Notes: generated from the sequence alone by a model not told the origin. Positions 37,656 to 47,114 are shown, counted from the stretch's first letter. The stretch: 64,000 nt of DNA from Rhodoferax potami (GCF_032193805.1 NZ_JAVBIK010000001.1:992001-1056000), one strand, 5' to 3'. Numbers and translations: made by a program.

Positions 37656-39176
37656 ACCCGTCCTGCCCAAGGCAGAGCAGGTCGACGTCATGCTTCTCCT
37701 AGAGGGCACCTTCCCGTTTGTGTCCGGGGGAGTGTCCAGCTGGGTCCAGCAAATCATTCTGGGCTTTCCGGACATCCGCTTCGGTGCCATTTTTCTGGGT
37801 AGCCGCAAACAGGACTACGGGCACATGCGCTACGCCTTGCCGCCCAATCTGGTCCATCTGGAAACGGCCTATCTAAATGAAGACGAGGCGCCACCGCCAA
37901 TCGCACGTGTCAAGGCACCGGCCAAAAGCATGGAACTGGTCGAGCGAATGCACGACATGTTTGAGAACGATCTGCGCCACCCCGAGTGCCCGCACCTCTT
38001 TGCCAGCATGATGGACGAAGCAGGCCCCGGCGGCATGCTTAGCCAAGATATGTTCCTCTACAGCGAAGGATCCTGGGACTACATCAAAAAAACCTACCGG
38101 AGCCGGAGCACCGACCCGTCGTTTGTCGATTACTTTTGGACTGTGCGCACCATCCACCGTCCGTTCTGGGGACTACGGGAGGTCGCGGTCCGCGCGCCCA
38201 AGGCGCGCATCTACCATGCGGTGTCCACCGGATATGCCGGCATTCTGGGCGTCCTGCTCAAGCACCGGAACAAGCGTCCCTTCATGCTCAGTGAACATGG
38301 CATCTACGTCAAAGAGCGCAAGATCGACCTCTACCAAGCTCAGTGGATTAAGGACAACCGTAGCGTGTTTGAACACGACCCCTCGCGTGTCAGCTACTTC
38401 CGGCAGTTGTGGATCCGGTTTTTCGAGCATCTCGGCTACGTAACGTACCACGCGGCGAACGACATCGTGGCGCTGTACGAAGCGAACCGGCAACGGCAGT
38501 TGCTCGACGGCGCGCCCGAGGAGCGCACCTCCAACATCGCCAACGGGATCGACGTGGTGAAGTTCGGTGCCCTGCGCAAAGACTGGCCGGATGGCCCGCC
38601 GCAGGTCTTGTGCCTGATTGGCCGTGTGGTGCCGATCAAAGACATCAAGACCTACATCCGCGCTGCGCGCATCATCGCCAACCGCATGCCCGGGGTGGAG
38701 GCCTGGATCGCCGGCCCGAGGACGAGTCGCCCGAATACGCGCAAGAGTGCCGCGACTTGGTAGCCCAACTCGGACTCGAAAACACCGTCAAATTCCTAGG
38801 TTTCCAAAAGCTCACTGAGCTGCTGCCCCAAGTCGGGCTGGTGGTTCTCACTTCCATCAGCGAAGCCCTTCCCCTGGTCATTCTGGAGGGCTATGCCGCG
38901 GGCGTGCCCACCGTCAGTACCGATGTGGGCTCTTGCCGCCAACTCGTGTATGGCTTGCCGGGCGAGGATGAGGCCTTGGGGGCATCCGGGCGGGTGGTAC
39001 GGATTGCAGACCCCCAGGCCATGGCAGAAGCCACTCTGGAGCTGCTGGGTGATCCGGCCGAATGGCAGCGGGCCCGCGAATCAGGTATCCGGCGCGTCGA
39101 AAAATACTACGCACAGCACATCATGTTTGACCGCTACCGGTCGCTTTACGACAAGAACTTCGCATGGCAGGCATAG
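37627..39176 (+). pseudogene. pelF: PelF glycosyltransferase gene with an apparent one-base frameshift
   Basis: PelF is the cytosolic GT4 transferase that polymerises Pel from UDP-activated sugars. Frame 1 (GTG 37627 to about 38715) has LLLEGTFPFVSGGVSSWV, LSEHGIYVKER and LIGRVVPIKDIKTYI. It then leaves the family at GPRTSRPN and stops at 38763. Another frame continues the expected protein from about 38718: EDESPEYAQECRDLV, ISEALPLVILEGYAAG and the C-terminus to 39176. One base is missing at the CCC run 38715-38717 (GGCCCGAG). Together the frames would give about 516 residues, normal for PelF. With all other pel genes intact, an assembly error is plausible; if real, Pel could not be made. Confidence 0.88.
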
Positions 39177-40543
39177 GCTTCGAACTCCGCAAACTCCTGC
39201 GAAAGCAGACCTATGCAGGTTTGCTGCAGGCCTATGCTTTCGCCGGCATCATCAGCTCCGGGCCTTGGGTGCTTTCCATCGTGGGCATCATGCTGATTGG
39301 CCTGCTGAGCGCGGGCGCGGGGGTGGCGTCGCCCCGGGTCAGTGTGTCGCAGTTTCAGGTCACGGTGACCTACCTGTTTCTGATCTCACTGATCAGCACC
39401 GGTCTGGTTCAACTGTCGTTCACCCGCTTTGTGGCGGACCGCACGTTTGCCAAAGACGAGGCCTCCATCCTGCCCAACTTCAACGGGCTGATTCTGGTGG
39501 TGATGGGCGTCAGCATGCTGGTAGCCCTGCCCTGCGTGGCGATCTTTTTCCCCGAGCAATCGGTGCTCTACCGCTTGCTGTTTGTGATGGGCTTGGGAGT
39601 CATGTCCGCGATCTGGATTGCGACCGTGTTCCTCACCGGCATGAAGCACTACCGCGCGATTGTGCTCATGTTTTTTCTGGGCTACAGCGCCACCCTGGGC
39701 CTGGCATTGTTGCTGCGGAGGCCCTTAGGCCTAGAGGGCTTGTTGCTCGGTTTTGTTCTGGGGCACTACCTGCTCCTGATGGGCATGGTCTATCTGGTTT
39801 ACCGGCACTACCAGTCCGACCGCTTTGTCGCGTTTGACATCTGGAAGCGCGGCGCCATGTACACCAGCCTGATGGCCACCGGCTTCCTCTTCAACCTGGG
39901 CGCGTGGATCGACAAGCTGATGTTCTGGTATTTCCCCAGTACCGGGCAGCAAGTTATCGGGCCTCTGCATGCTTCTGTGATTTACGACTTCCCGATCTTT
40001 TTGTCGTACCTGTCTGTCATCCCCGGAATGGCCATTTTTCTGGTGCGGATCGAAACCGACTTTGTGGAGTACTACGTCAAGTTTTACAACGCAGTCCGCG
40101 AGGGCGCCACGCTGGACTACATCGAGCGCATGCGCAACCACATGGTCTACCACGTGCGCCGTGGTTTGTTTGACATCGCCAAAATCCAGGGTATCGCCGT
40201 CCTCTCTACCTTTGCGGCTGGCGGCGTGGTGCTCCAAGCGCTGGGCATTTCCACCTTGTACCTGCCGCTGCTGTATGTGGATGTGGTCGGTGCCGCGCTG
40301 CAGGTGGTGCTGCTGGGGATATTGAATATTCTGTTTTACCTCGACCAGCGCCGCGCGGTGGTTTTGCTGACCGCCATGCTGCCCCTGTGCAATGCGGTGT
40401 TTACCGGCATCACCTTGCACTTGGGCGCGGCATGGTTTGGCTATGGCTTTGCGCTGGCGATGCTGGTCACCGTGCTGACCGGCATCTGGATTCTCAGCCG
40501 CAAGCTCGAGGTTCTGGAGTACGAGACCTTCATGCTCCAGTAA
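39164..40543 (+). CDS. pelG: PelG: Wzx/MATE-like inner-membrane transporter for Pel
   Basis: A 459-residue polytopic protein with about twelve hydrophobic helices, beginning MAGIGFELRKLLRK and AGIISSGPWVLSIVG, as in other PelG proteins. It belongs to the polysaccharide-transporter group and is thought to move the growing polymer through the inner membrane together with PelF, PelD and PelE. Its ATG overlaps the end of pelF by 13 bases. It is the last pel gene and converges on galE, with 30 bases between stops. Confidence 0.94.
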   Translation: MAGIGFELRKLLRKQTYAGLLQAYAFAGIISSGPWVLSIVGIMLIGLLSAGAGVASPRVSVSQFQVTVTYLFLISLISTGLVQLSFTRFVADRTFAKDEASILPNFNGLILVVMGVSMLVALPCVAIFFPEQSVLYRLLFVMGLGVMSAIWIATVFLTGMKHYRAIVLMFFLGYSATLGLALLLRRPLGLEGLLLGFVLGHYLLLMGMVYLVYRHYQSDRFVAFDIWKRGAMYTSLMATGFLFNLGAWIDKLMFWYFPSTGQQVIGPLHASVIYDFPIFLSYLSVIPGMAIFLVRIETDFVEYYVKFYNAVREGATLDYIERMRNHMVYHVRRGLFDIAKIQGIAVLSTFAAGGVVLQALGISTLYLPLLYVDVVGAALQVVLLGILNILFYLDQRRAVVLLTAMLPLCNAVFTGITLHLGAAWFGYGFALAMLVTVLTGIWILSRKLEVLEYETFMLQ

Positions 40544-40573
40544 GGGCTGTCGCCCGCCTTCCGCCTGAGGGTT

Positions 40574-41602
40574 TCAGGCCTTGCGATAGCCGTCGGGGTT
40601 GCGGCTCTGCCAGCGCCAGGAGTCTTCGCACATCGACTGCAGGTTTTGCGCGGCCTGCCAGTCCAGCACGGCTTTGGCCATGGCGGCATCGGCATAACAC
40701 TGGGCCACATCGCCGGGGCGGCGCGCCACCACGTCGTAAGGCACAGGTTTGCCACTGGCTTGCTCAAAAGCGCGCACCACATCCAGAACGCTGTAGCCCT
40801 GGCCGGTGCCCACATTCACGGTGAAGGTGTCAGCCCCCGCCAGGAGTTTGCGCACCGCCGCCACATGGGCTTGGGCCAAGTCTTGCACGTGGATGTAGTC
40901 GCGCACGCCGGTACCGTCGGGTGTGGCGTAGTCGCCGCCAAAGACTTGCAGGCGGGGGCGCTTGCCCACCGCGACCTGGGTCACAAAAGGCATCAGGTTA
41001 TTCGGAATACCGGACGGGTCTTCCCCAATCAAGCCGCTCGGGTGGGCACCCACCGGGTTGAAATAACGCAGCACCCCCGCACGAAGGGCAGGCAGCGCGG
41101 CGCACTGGGCGGCGATCATGTCCTCACACACCAGCTTGGTGTGGCCATAGGGATTGGTGTGGCTGCGCGGAAACGACTCGGTGATCGGCACCGATGCGGG
41201 GTCGCCGTAGACCGTGGCACTGCTGGAAAACACCAGCTTCTGGCACCCGGTGGTGGCCATGGCCTGCAACAGCGCAATCGTGCTGCCGAGGTTGTTTTCA
41301 AAATACTTAAGCGGCTGGGCCACGCTTTCGCCGACTGCTTTGAAGCCTGCGAAATGGATCACCGCCTGGACCTGGTGCTGCGTCAGCAAAGCTTCCAGGG
41401 TCGCACGGTCGCGGGCATTGCCGCGCTGGCACAGCACTTCGCGCCCGGTGATTTGCTGCAGGCGCTGCAAAACCTCCGGGTCGCTGTTAGAAAAGTCATC
41501 CAGAATCAGCGGCTGGTAACCGGCCTCCACCAAGGCCACATAGGTGTGGCTGCCGATGTAGCCGGCCCCGCCGGTCAGCAAAATAGTCGTCGGTGATGTC
41601 AT
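40574..41602 (-). CDS. galE: UDP-glucose/UDP-N-acetylglucosamine 4-epimerase
   Basis: A 342-residue short-chain epimerase. NAD binding is by TGGAGYIGSH, catalytic Tyr152 and Lys156 are in NPYGHTKLV, and RYFNPVGAHPSG and GTGVRDYIHV are GalE hallmarks. The gatekeeper equivalent to E. coli Tyr299 is Cys302 here (VAQCYADA versus PAYWADA), as in human GALE, which lets the pocket accept N-acetylated sugars. It should therefore interconvert UDP-GlcNAc and UDP-GalNAc as well as the glucose pair, and so could supply UDP-GalNAc for Pel, whose operon ends 30 bases away. I chose the ATG at 41602. It is on the opposite strand, so regulation is separate. Confidence 0.95.
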   Translation of the reverse strand: MTSPTTILLTGGAGYIGSHTYVALVEAGYQPLILDDFSNSDPEVLQRLQQITGREVLCQRGNARDRATLEALLTQHQVQAVIHFAGFKAVGESVAQPLKYFENNLGSTIALLQAMATTGCQKLVFSSSATVYGDPASVPITESFPRSHTNPYGHTKLVCEDMIAAQCAALPALRAGVLRYFNPVGAHPSGLIGEDPSGIPNNLMPFVTQVAVGKRPRLQVFGGDYATPDGTGVRDYIHVQDLAQAHVAAVRKLLAGADTFTVNVGTGQGYSVLDVVRAFEQASGKPVPYDVVARRPGDVAQCYADAAMAKAVLDWQAAQNLQSMCEDSWRWQSRNPDGYRKA

Positions 41603-41690
41603 TTTTATGGGCTCCCTCAAAAGTCGTGTGTGTCAGTAACACCCGAACTTTACTTGCCTTTGATGACGCTGCCGCTGAATCCGGCGGCGC

Positions 41691-43091
41691 TCACAACACC
41701 AACAGCGCCCGGAAGTCGTTCACATTGGTGTGGGTAGGGCCGGTGGTGAACAAGTCGCCCAGCGGCTGGAAGAAACCTACCGCGTCGTTCCGGTCCAGGC
41801 AGTCGCTCAGGGACACGCCGGCTGCCGCTGCACGCGCCAGGGTCTCCGGGGTGACCAGAGCACCGGCGTTGTCTTCTACCCCGTCTATGCCATCGGTGTC
41901 GGCGGCCAGCGCCCAGACGCCTGCCTGCGCTTGCAGGCCAAGGGCGAGCCCCATGCAGAACTCCCCGGCACGTCCACCGCGGCCTTTTGCTGCTCCTTCT
42001 CGACGCGGGCGAACGGTGACCGTCGTTTCGCCGCCGCTCAGAATCACACAAGGCTTGGCAAAGGGTTGCACGGCTGAAGCCGGTTTGAGCGCCGCGGTAC
42101 GCGCCAAGGCGGCATGCACCTTGCCGACTTCGCGGGACTCGCCTTCGAGCTCATCGCTCAGGATGTAGGCATTCAGGCCCATGCTGCGGGCCAAGTTGGC
42201 AGCAGCCTTCAGGGATTGCTGGGGCGCAGCAATCAGATGCACCGTGTTGTTGGCAAACACGGCATCGCCGGGCTTGGGGGTTTCCAGCACGCCGGATTCA
42301 AGTGCTTTCAGCATGAAATCGGCATCTAGCCCAGACGCATCCTGCGTGAGCCGCTTCAAAATTGATAGCGCATCTGCACAGGTAGTGGGATCCGGCACCG
42401 TCGGGCCACTGGCAATGACGCTGGGGTCGTCACCCGGCACATCGCTGATCAGCAGCGTCACCACCTTGGCGGGATAGCAGGCTGCGGCCAAGCGCCCGCC
42501 CTTGATAGCGGACAGGTGCTTGCGCACACAGTTCATCTCCTGAATGCTGGCGCCACTTTCCAGCAAGAGCTTGTTGATGCGCTGCTTGAGCTCCAGGCTG
42601 ATGCCGCCCTGCACGCCGTCCACCTCCCACTGCGCGGGCAGCGTCAGCAAGGAAGATCCTCCACCGGAGATGAGGCAGATCACCACGTCGTCTTCGGTGA
42701 GCCCTTCGGTCAAGGCCAGGATGCGTTGGGCTGCGGCCAAGCCAGCAGCGTCAGGCACAGGGTGCGCGGCCTCCACCACTTCAATGCGGGCTGACACGGC
42801 GTCTGCGGGCAGAGGTGGTGTATGGCCATAACGGGTAACGACCAAGCCCGACATTGGCAAGTCTTGGGGCCATAGCGCGTCCAGCGCATGGGCCATGGCG
42901 CCACCGGCTTTGCCGGCACCCAGCACCAGGGTGCGCCCTTTGGGCGGCTCAGGCAGGTAGTGCTTGAGCGTATGGGCGGGTAGCGCCTGGCGCACTGCGG
43001 CCCAGTACAGCCGGCTCAGCAACTCGCGCGGGGTAACGTCAGAGAAATGCGCAGGGGCTTCGGAGTGGGTTTCAGTACTTGGCATATTCAT
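41691..43091 (-). CDS. ttuD: Glycerate 2-kinase, GckA/TtuD (MOFRL) family
   Basis: A 466-residue kinase with an N-terminal DUF4147 domain (LVLGAGKAGGAMA, ISGGGSSLLTLP) and a C-terminal MOFRL domain (CVILSGGETTVTVR, AADTDGIDGVEDNAGA). These were once annotated as hydroxypyruvate reductases but phosphorylate glycerate to 2-phosphoglycerate. Here it would take up glycerate made by GarR from tartronate semialdehyde, the shared end point of aldarate use and, through glyoxylate, of purine breakdown. Start: ATG 43091, with a second Met two codons on. It is divergent from the 8-oxoguanine deaminase across 178 bases. A weak repeat-like match near 42354 lies in a normal family helix. Confidence 0.92.
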   Translation of the reverse strand: MNMPSTETHSEAPAHFSDVTPRELLSRLYWAAVRQALPAHTLKHYLPEPPKGRTLVLGAGKAGGAMAHALDALWPQDLPMSGLVVTRYGHTPPLPADAVSARIEVVEAAHPVPDAAGLAAAQRILALTEGLTEDDVVICLISGGGSSLLTLPAQWEVDGVQGGISLELKQRINKLLLESGASIQEMNCVRKHLSAIKGGRLAAACYPAKVVTLLISDVPGDDPSVIASGPTVPDPTTCADALSILKRLTQDASGLDADFMLKALESGVLETPKPGDAVFANNTVHLIAAPQQSLKAAANLARSMGLNAYILSDELEGESREVGKVHAALARTAALKPASAVQPFAKPCVILSGGETTVTVRPRREGAAKGRGGRAGEFCMGLALGLQAQAGVWALAADTDGIDGVEDNAGALVTPETLARAAAAGVSLSDCLDRNDAVGFFQPLGDLFTTGPTHTNVNDFRALLVL

Positions 43092-43176
43092 CGCTTGATG
43101 CAAAAGTAAATGGGGCAAAATTCAGGGGCGCACTGCGCAACAGCACAGCCCGGGATGCGCGGCAACGTGGTGCTCG

Positions 43177-43239
43177 CCTCTGGCAGCCAATCTGGCCTGC
43201 CAGCGGGATTCGGCCTCGACAGGAGCCACCTATGCCGGT
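43177..43239 (+). promoter_or_regulatory. Potentially folded leader before the 8-oxoguanine deaminase gene
   Basis: Inside the 178-base divergent gap a hairpin GGCAGCCA/TGGCCTGCC (43182-43202) is flanked by short complementary stretches, GTGG..CTC (about 43177-43185) and GAGCCAC (about 43223-43229), with a possible second small hairpin between. This could form a junction in the mRNA leader. I cannot assign it to a known riboswitch class. Confidence 0.25.
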
Positions 43240-43269
43240 GGGAGACTTGTTTGACGGAGAAACACATTC

Positions 43270-44748
43270 ATGGGCACTTTGCTGATCCACAACGCGCGCG
43301 CCATCGCCACATTCGATTCGGCCGCTTTCGACCACGCTGACCCGGCACACTCCACCGAGCTGCGCAACGCTTCGATTTACATCGAGGGTAACCGCATCGC
43401 TTTCATGGGCGCTACGGCCGACCTGCCGCCACACGCGCTGGAGGCCGACGAGGTGATTGACGCGCAGCGCCATCTGGTCACCCCCGGTCTGGTGAACACC
43501 CACCACCACATGTACCAGAGCCTCACGCGGGCCATACCTGGCGTGCAAAACGCTGAGCTGTTCGGCTGGCTGCGCGGGCTGTACCCCATTTGGGCCGGGC
43601 TGACCCCCGAGATGGTGCAAGTGAGCACCCAGATCGCCATGGCCGAAATGCTGATGAGCGGCTGCACCACCAGCAGCGACCACCTGTACATCTACCCCAA
43701 TGGCGTTCGGCTGGACGACAGCATTGGCGCGGCTGCCGAGATCGGCATGCGCTTTGTGGCCACCCGCGGCAGCATGAGCGTGGGCCAGAGCCAGGGCGGC
43801 CTGCCGCCGGACCGGGTGGTAGAACAAGAAGACTTCATTCTCAAAGAAAGCCAACGGCTGATCGAGCAGCACCACGATGCAAGCTGGGGCTCTATGCTGA
43901 ATGTGGCGCTGGCGCCCTGCTCCCCGTTCAGCGTGAGCCGCGACCTGATGCGCGAAGCCGCCCTGCTGGCCCGCAGCTTCAAGGGCCAGGGCGTGCGCCT
44001 GCACACCCACCTGGCGGAGAACGACCACGACCTCGCCTACAGCCGCGAAAAGTTCGGCTGCACCCCCACCCAATACGCCCAGGACCTGGGCTGGCTGGGT
44101 GAGGACGTGTGGCACGCACACTGCGTGAAGCTGGACGACGAGGGCATCAGCCTGTTCGCAGCCAGCCGCACCGGCGTGGCCCACTGCCCCTGCAGCAATA
44201 TGCGCCTGGCCAGCGGCATTGCGCCCATCCGCAAAATGCTGAACGCCGGCGTGCCGGTAGGCCTGGGTGTGGACGGTAGCGCCAGCAATGACGCGGCCCA
44301 CATGGTGAACGAGGCTCGCCAGGCCTTGCTGCTGGCCCGCGTGGGCCGCGCCATGCAGCCACCCGAGGAGCGTGTGCTGCCCACTGGCGAGCGCCGCACC
44401 TTCTTCGGCTGCGATTTGGGCCCGGCCGAAATGACCGCGCGGGATGCCCTGAGCGTAGCCACCCGCGGTGGCGCGCAGGTGCTGGGCCGCAAGGACATCG
44501 GACACCTGGCGGTGGGCATGTGTGCGGACCTGGTGCTGTTTGACCTGGACACGCTGGGTTTTGCCGGTGGCGCGGTGCACGACCCTGTCGGCAGCCTGCT
44601 GCTGTGTGCCAGCCCGCAGGCGGACTACACGGTCGTCAACGGCAAAGTGGTGGTGCGCGAGGGCCACTTGGAAACGGTAGACCTCGGCCCGCTGATGGAG
44701 CGCCACAACCGGCTGGCGCTGCAGCTGGCTGCGGCTGCAGACCACTGA
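43270..44748 (+). CDS. 8-oxoguanine deaminase
   Basis: A 492-residue amidohydrolase of the TrzN/AtzB-like group. Visible motifs are GLVNTHHHMYQSLTRA, SGCTTSSDHLYIYPNG, ATRGSMSVGQSQGGLPP, ALAPCSPFSV, HTHLAEND, CPCSNMRLASG and GVDGSASNDAA. From memory these closely match Pseudomonas PA0142, shown to deaminate 8-oxoguanine to urate. It thus feeds the urate branch directly, bypassing XdhAB. The ATG at 43270 follows GACGGAGAA. It is somewhat longer than PA0142, with small insertions. It stands alone on the plus strand, with a potentially structured leader upstream and a repeat copy downstream. Confidence 0.9.
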   Translation: MGTLLIHNARAIATFDSAAFDHADPAHSTELRNASIYIEGNRIAFMGATADLPPHALEADEVIDAQRHLVTPGLVNTHHHMYQSLTRAIPGVQNAELFGWLRGLYPIWAGLTPEMVQVSTQIAMAEMLMSGCTTSSDHLYIYPNGVRLDDSIGAAAEIGMRFVATRGSMSVGQSQGGLPPDRVVEQEDFILKESQRLIEQHHDASWGSMLNVALAPCSPFSVSRDLMREAALLARSFKGQGVRLHTHLAENDHDLAYSREKFGCTPTQYAQDLGWLGEDVWHAHCVKLDDEGISLFAASRTGVAHCPCSNMRLASGIAPIRKMLNAGVPVGLGVDGSASNDAAHMVNEARQALLLARVGRAMQPPEERVLPTGERRTFFGCDLGPAEMTARDALSVATRGGAQVLGRKDIGHLAVGMCADLVLFDLDTLGFAGGAVHDPVGSLLLCASPQADYTVVNGKVVVREGHLETVDLGPLMERHNRLALQLAAAADH

Positions 44749-44787
44749 CCTCACCTGCTCAGTAGCTAAAGGCAATAGCGCGAATTT

Positions 44788-44842
44788 GCTCCTGAAATAG
44801 GAGCTACTCGCGCAATATCTACGGGCACTAGAGGCCAATTCA
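44788..44842 (+). repeat. Dispersed ~55-bp repeat, intergenic copy
   Basis: Lies between the convergent 8-oxoguanine deaminase and gudD genes. It begins GCTCCTGAAATAGGAGCTAC, then TCGCGCAATATC, and ends CACTAGAGGCCAATTC. It contains a short CTCC...GGAG dyad at the position where other copies have CTAT...ATAG. Confidence 0.65.
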
Positions 44843-44846
44843 AGCC

Positions 44847-46199
44847 TCAACGCACGAGGCAGGGGCGCTTGGGGTCGAACTTCCAGCCGGGGATCAGGTA
44901 CTGCATGGCCATCGCGTCATTGCGCGCGCCCAAGCCGTGCTGCAAGTAGATCTGGTGCGCTTTTTCCACTTCGACCATGTCCAGCTCCACACCCAAACCG
45001 GGCGTGGTGGGCACCGCAATCTGCCCGCCCACAATTTGCAGCGGGTCTGTGGTCAGGCGCTGGCCGTCTTGCCAGATCCAATGGGTATCAATGGCCGTTA
45101 CCTTGCCCGGTGCAGCGGCCGCCACATGGGTGAACATCGCCAGCGACACATCAAAGTGGTTGTTGGAATGCGAACCCCAGGTAAGCCCCCAGGTCTGGCA
45201 GACCTGCGCCACCCGCACGGAACCCTGCATGGTCCAGAAATGCGGGTCAGCCAAGGGAATGTCCACCGACTGCAAGGCCAGCGAATGCGCTAGCTCGCGC
45301 CAGTCGGTGGCGATCATGTTGGTGGCAGTGGGCAGGCCGGTGGCGCGGCGGAACTCGGCTACCACTTCACGGCCGGAGAACACGCCTTCTGCCCCGCAGG
45401 GGTCTTCGGCATAGGCCATCACGCCATGCAGGTCACGGCACAGGCGGACCGCGTCATTCAACAGCCAACCGCCGTTCGGATCTAGGGTGATGCGGGCTTG
45501 CGGGAAGCGGGCATGCAGGGCGCGAATGGCCTCCACTTCTTCTTCGCCGCGCAGCACACCGCCCTTGAGCTTGAAATCCTGAAAGCCATAGCGCGCATAG
45601 GCAGCTTCGGCCAAGCGCACCACGCCGTTGGCGTCCATGGCTTTCTCGTGGCGCAGGCGCTTCCAGTCGTCGGCCTGATCCGGCTCGCTGATGTAGGGCA
45701 AGTCAGTCTGGTGGCGGTCGCCCACATAAAACAGGTAACCCAGCACCGCCACGCTGCTGCGTTGTTGGCCATCGCCCAGCAAGGCCGCCACCGGCACACC
45801 CAAGAATTTGCCCAGCAAATCGAGCAAGGCACTTTCCACGGCGGTCACTGCGTGAATCGCCACGCGGAGGTCAAAGGTCTGCAGGCCACGACCCTCGCTA
45901 TCGCGGGCGGCAAAGGCTTCGCGCATGCGGTTGAGGATGGCGTTGTAGTTTCCGATGGATTGACCCACTACCAAGGAGGCAGCATCTTCCAGCGTCTGGC
46001 GGATCTTCTCGCCGCCGGGCACTTCGCCCACACCGGTGTTGCCGCTGCTGTCAGTCAGGATGACGATGTTGCGGGTAAAAAACGGCGCGTGGGCACCGCT
46101 CAGGTTCATCAACATGCCGTCATGGCCGGCAACCGGGATGACGCGCAGCGCAGTCACCACAGGGGTGCCGCGCACAGAGGGTTTTTCAGACGGGGTCAT
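44847..46199 (-). CDS. gudD: D-glucarate dehydratase
   Basis: A 450-residue enolase-superfamily enzyme. It begins with [18 protein letters not shown] and [19 protein letters not shown], typical of glucarate dehydratase. The catalytic bases are visible as KLKGG (KxK, about 205-209) and the HSNNHFD His near 339, with metal ligands in LDPNGGW and EDPCG. It dehydrates D-glucarate to 5-keto-4-deoxyglucarate, the GarL substrate. ATG 46199 is chosen over TTG 46205 because AGGAG is seven bases upstream of the ATG. A FadR-type site lies about 60 bases upstream, and the regulator gene is directly next to it on the same strand. Confidence 0.94.
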   Translation of the reverse strand: MTPSEKPSVRGTPVVTALRVIPVAGHDGMLMNLSGAHAPFFTRNIVILTDSSGNTGVGEVPGGEKIRQTLEDAASLVVGQSIGNYNAILNRMREAFAARDSEGRGLQTFDLRVAIHAVTAVESALLDLLGKFLGVPVAALLGDGQQRSSVAVLGYLFYVGDRHQTDLPYISEPDQADDWKRLRHEKAMDANGVVRLAEAAYARYGFQDFKLKGGVLRGEEEVEAIRALHARFPQARITLDPNGGWLLNDAVRLCRDLHGVMAYAEDPCGAEGVFSGREVVAEFRRATGLPTATNMIATDWRELAHSLALQSVDIPLADPHFWTMQGSVRVAQVCQTWGLTWGSHSNNHFDVSLAMFTHVAAAAPGKVTAIDTHWIWQDGQRLTTDPLQIVGGQIAVPTTPGLGVELDMVEVEKAHQIYLQHGLGARNDAMAMQYLIPGWKFDPKRPCLVR

Positions 46200-46258
46200 G
46201 GTCAATCTCCTTAGCGGGGCGCTCGATATAAAAGGATGGGTGGCGCCCCTACATATAG

Positions 46259-46272
46259 GACATCATACAACT
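46259..46272. promoter_or_regulatory. Candidate FadR-type operator before gudD
   Basis: GACATCATACAACT matches the site at 47101-47114 (GACAACATACAACT) in 13 of 14 bases and the same orientation. It is 60 bases before the gudD start and overlaps the regulator stop. Two such copies flanking the regulator gene argue for a specific binding site. Confidence 0.55.
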
Positions 46273-47050
46273 AAACCGCGTCGACCTGCGACTTTCTCAA
46301 ACGGTCTTTGCTGTTGGCCAGATGGGTGCGCATGGCGGCGCGGGCCGCATCCGCGTCCTGATTGCGGATGGCGTTGAAGATGTATTCGTGCTCACCATGC
46401 ACCCGCCGCAGGTACGCCAAGCGCCCTTCCGGCGCACTGCTCGCGGTGTTGATGCGGGTGCGCGGAATGATCATGGTGCCCAGGTACGTCATCAGGTCCG
46501 CAAAGTGACGGTTACCCGTGGACTTGGCGACCTCCATATGGAAACTGAAGTCAGAAGGCACGGCATCCGAGTCTTCTTCGATCGACTTTTGGAACGCATC
46601 CAGCATCGCCTGCATGGCTTGCAAATTGGCCTCCGTGCGGCGCTGTGCCGCCAGGCCCGCAGCCTCGGTTTCCAGCGAAATCCTTAGCTCTAGCAGGGCA
46701 ATCACATCTGCGACAGTGGCGAAATCCACATCAGCGATCTGAAAGTTGCCACTGCTCTGCGGTGCCAGTGCGAAGGTGCCCACACCGTGGCGGGTCTCTA
46801 CCAAGCGGTTGGCTTGCAGGCGCGAAATGGCTTCGCGCACTACCGTGCGGCTGACATCAAAACGGCCCATGATTTCTGACTCGGTGGGCAGTTTGTCGCC
46901 GGGTTGGATCGCGCCTTCGCGGATGCTCGCGGCCAGACTTTCGACCACTTCATTTACCAAGCCTTTGGCGCGGCGCGGGCGCAAAACGTCGGTCGCCTCC
47001 GGTGTTGCACCAGACGCTGCAATTGTTCTAGGGGTTTGCACTAGGTCCAT
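46271..47050 (-). CDS. GntR-family (FadR subgroup) regulator of the aldarate island
   Basis: A 259-residue regulator with a GntR winged helix at about residues 25-95 (LPTESEIMGRFDVSRTVVREAISRLQ) and an all-helical FCD ligand domain (about 120-245) with the metal-type residues D..H and H in DFSFHMEVA and VHGEHEYIF. ATG 47050 is preferred (MDLVQTPRTIA); the frame is open to 47086. It lies between gudD and the divergent uronate dehydrogenase, with matching candidate sites on both sides. I infer that it represses both units until a uronate or aldarate is present. Confidence 0.92.
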   Translation of the reverse strand: MDLVQTPRTIAASGATPEATDVLRPRRAKGLVNEVVESLAASIREGAIQPGDKLPTESEIMGRFDVSRTVVREAISRLQANRLVETRHGVGTFALAPQSSGNFQIADVDFATVADVIALLELRISLETEAAGLAAQRRTEANLQAMQAMLDAFQKSIEEDSDAVPSDFSFHMEVAKSTGNRHFADLMTYLGTMIIPRTRINTASSAPEGRLAYLRRVHGEHEYIFNAIRNQDADAARAAMRTHLANSKDRLRKSQVDAV

Positions 47051-47100
47051 GGAAAAGTCCTTGACGCGGTCTGAGACGATGACCACAATTTAACACATCA

Positions 47101-47114
47101 GACAACATACAACT
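47101..47114. promoter_or_regulatory. Candidate FadR-type operator before the uronate dehydrogenase operon
   Basis: GACAACATACAACT lies in the 85-base gap between the regulator and uronate dehydrogenase genes, 22 bases before the latter's start, within an AT-rich promoter-like stretch. It is the partner of the site at 46259. Confidence 0.55.

Noticed and set aside
42350..42400. Copy of the dispersed repeat inside the glycerate kinase gene
   Set aside because: Matches only about 15 bases (CAAAATTGATAGCG) and the protein there follows the family.
43072..44850. A 592-codon minus-strand open frame opposite the 8-oxoguanine deaminase gene
   Set aside because: Ala/His/Gln-rich low-information sequence antisense to a gene with intact catalytic motifs.
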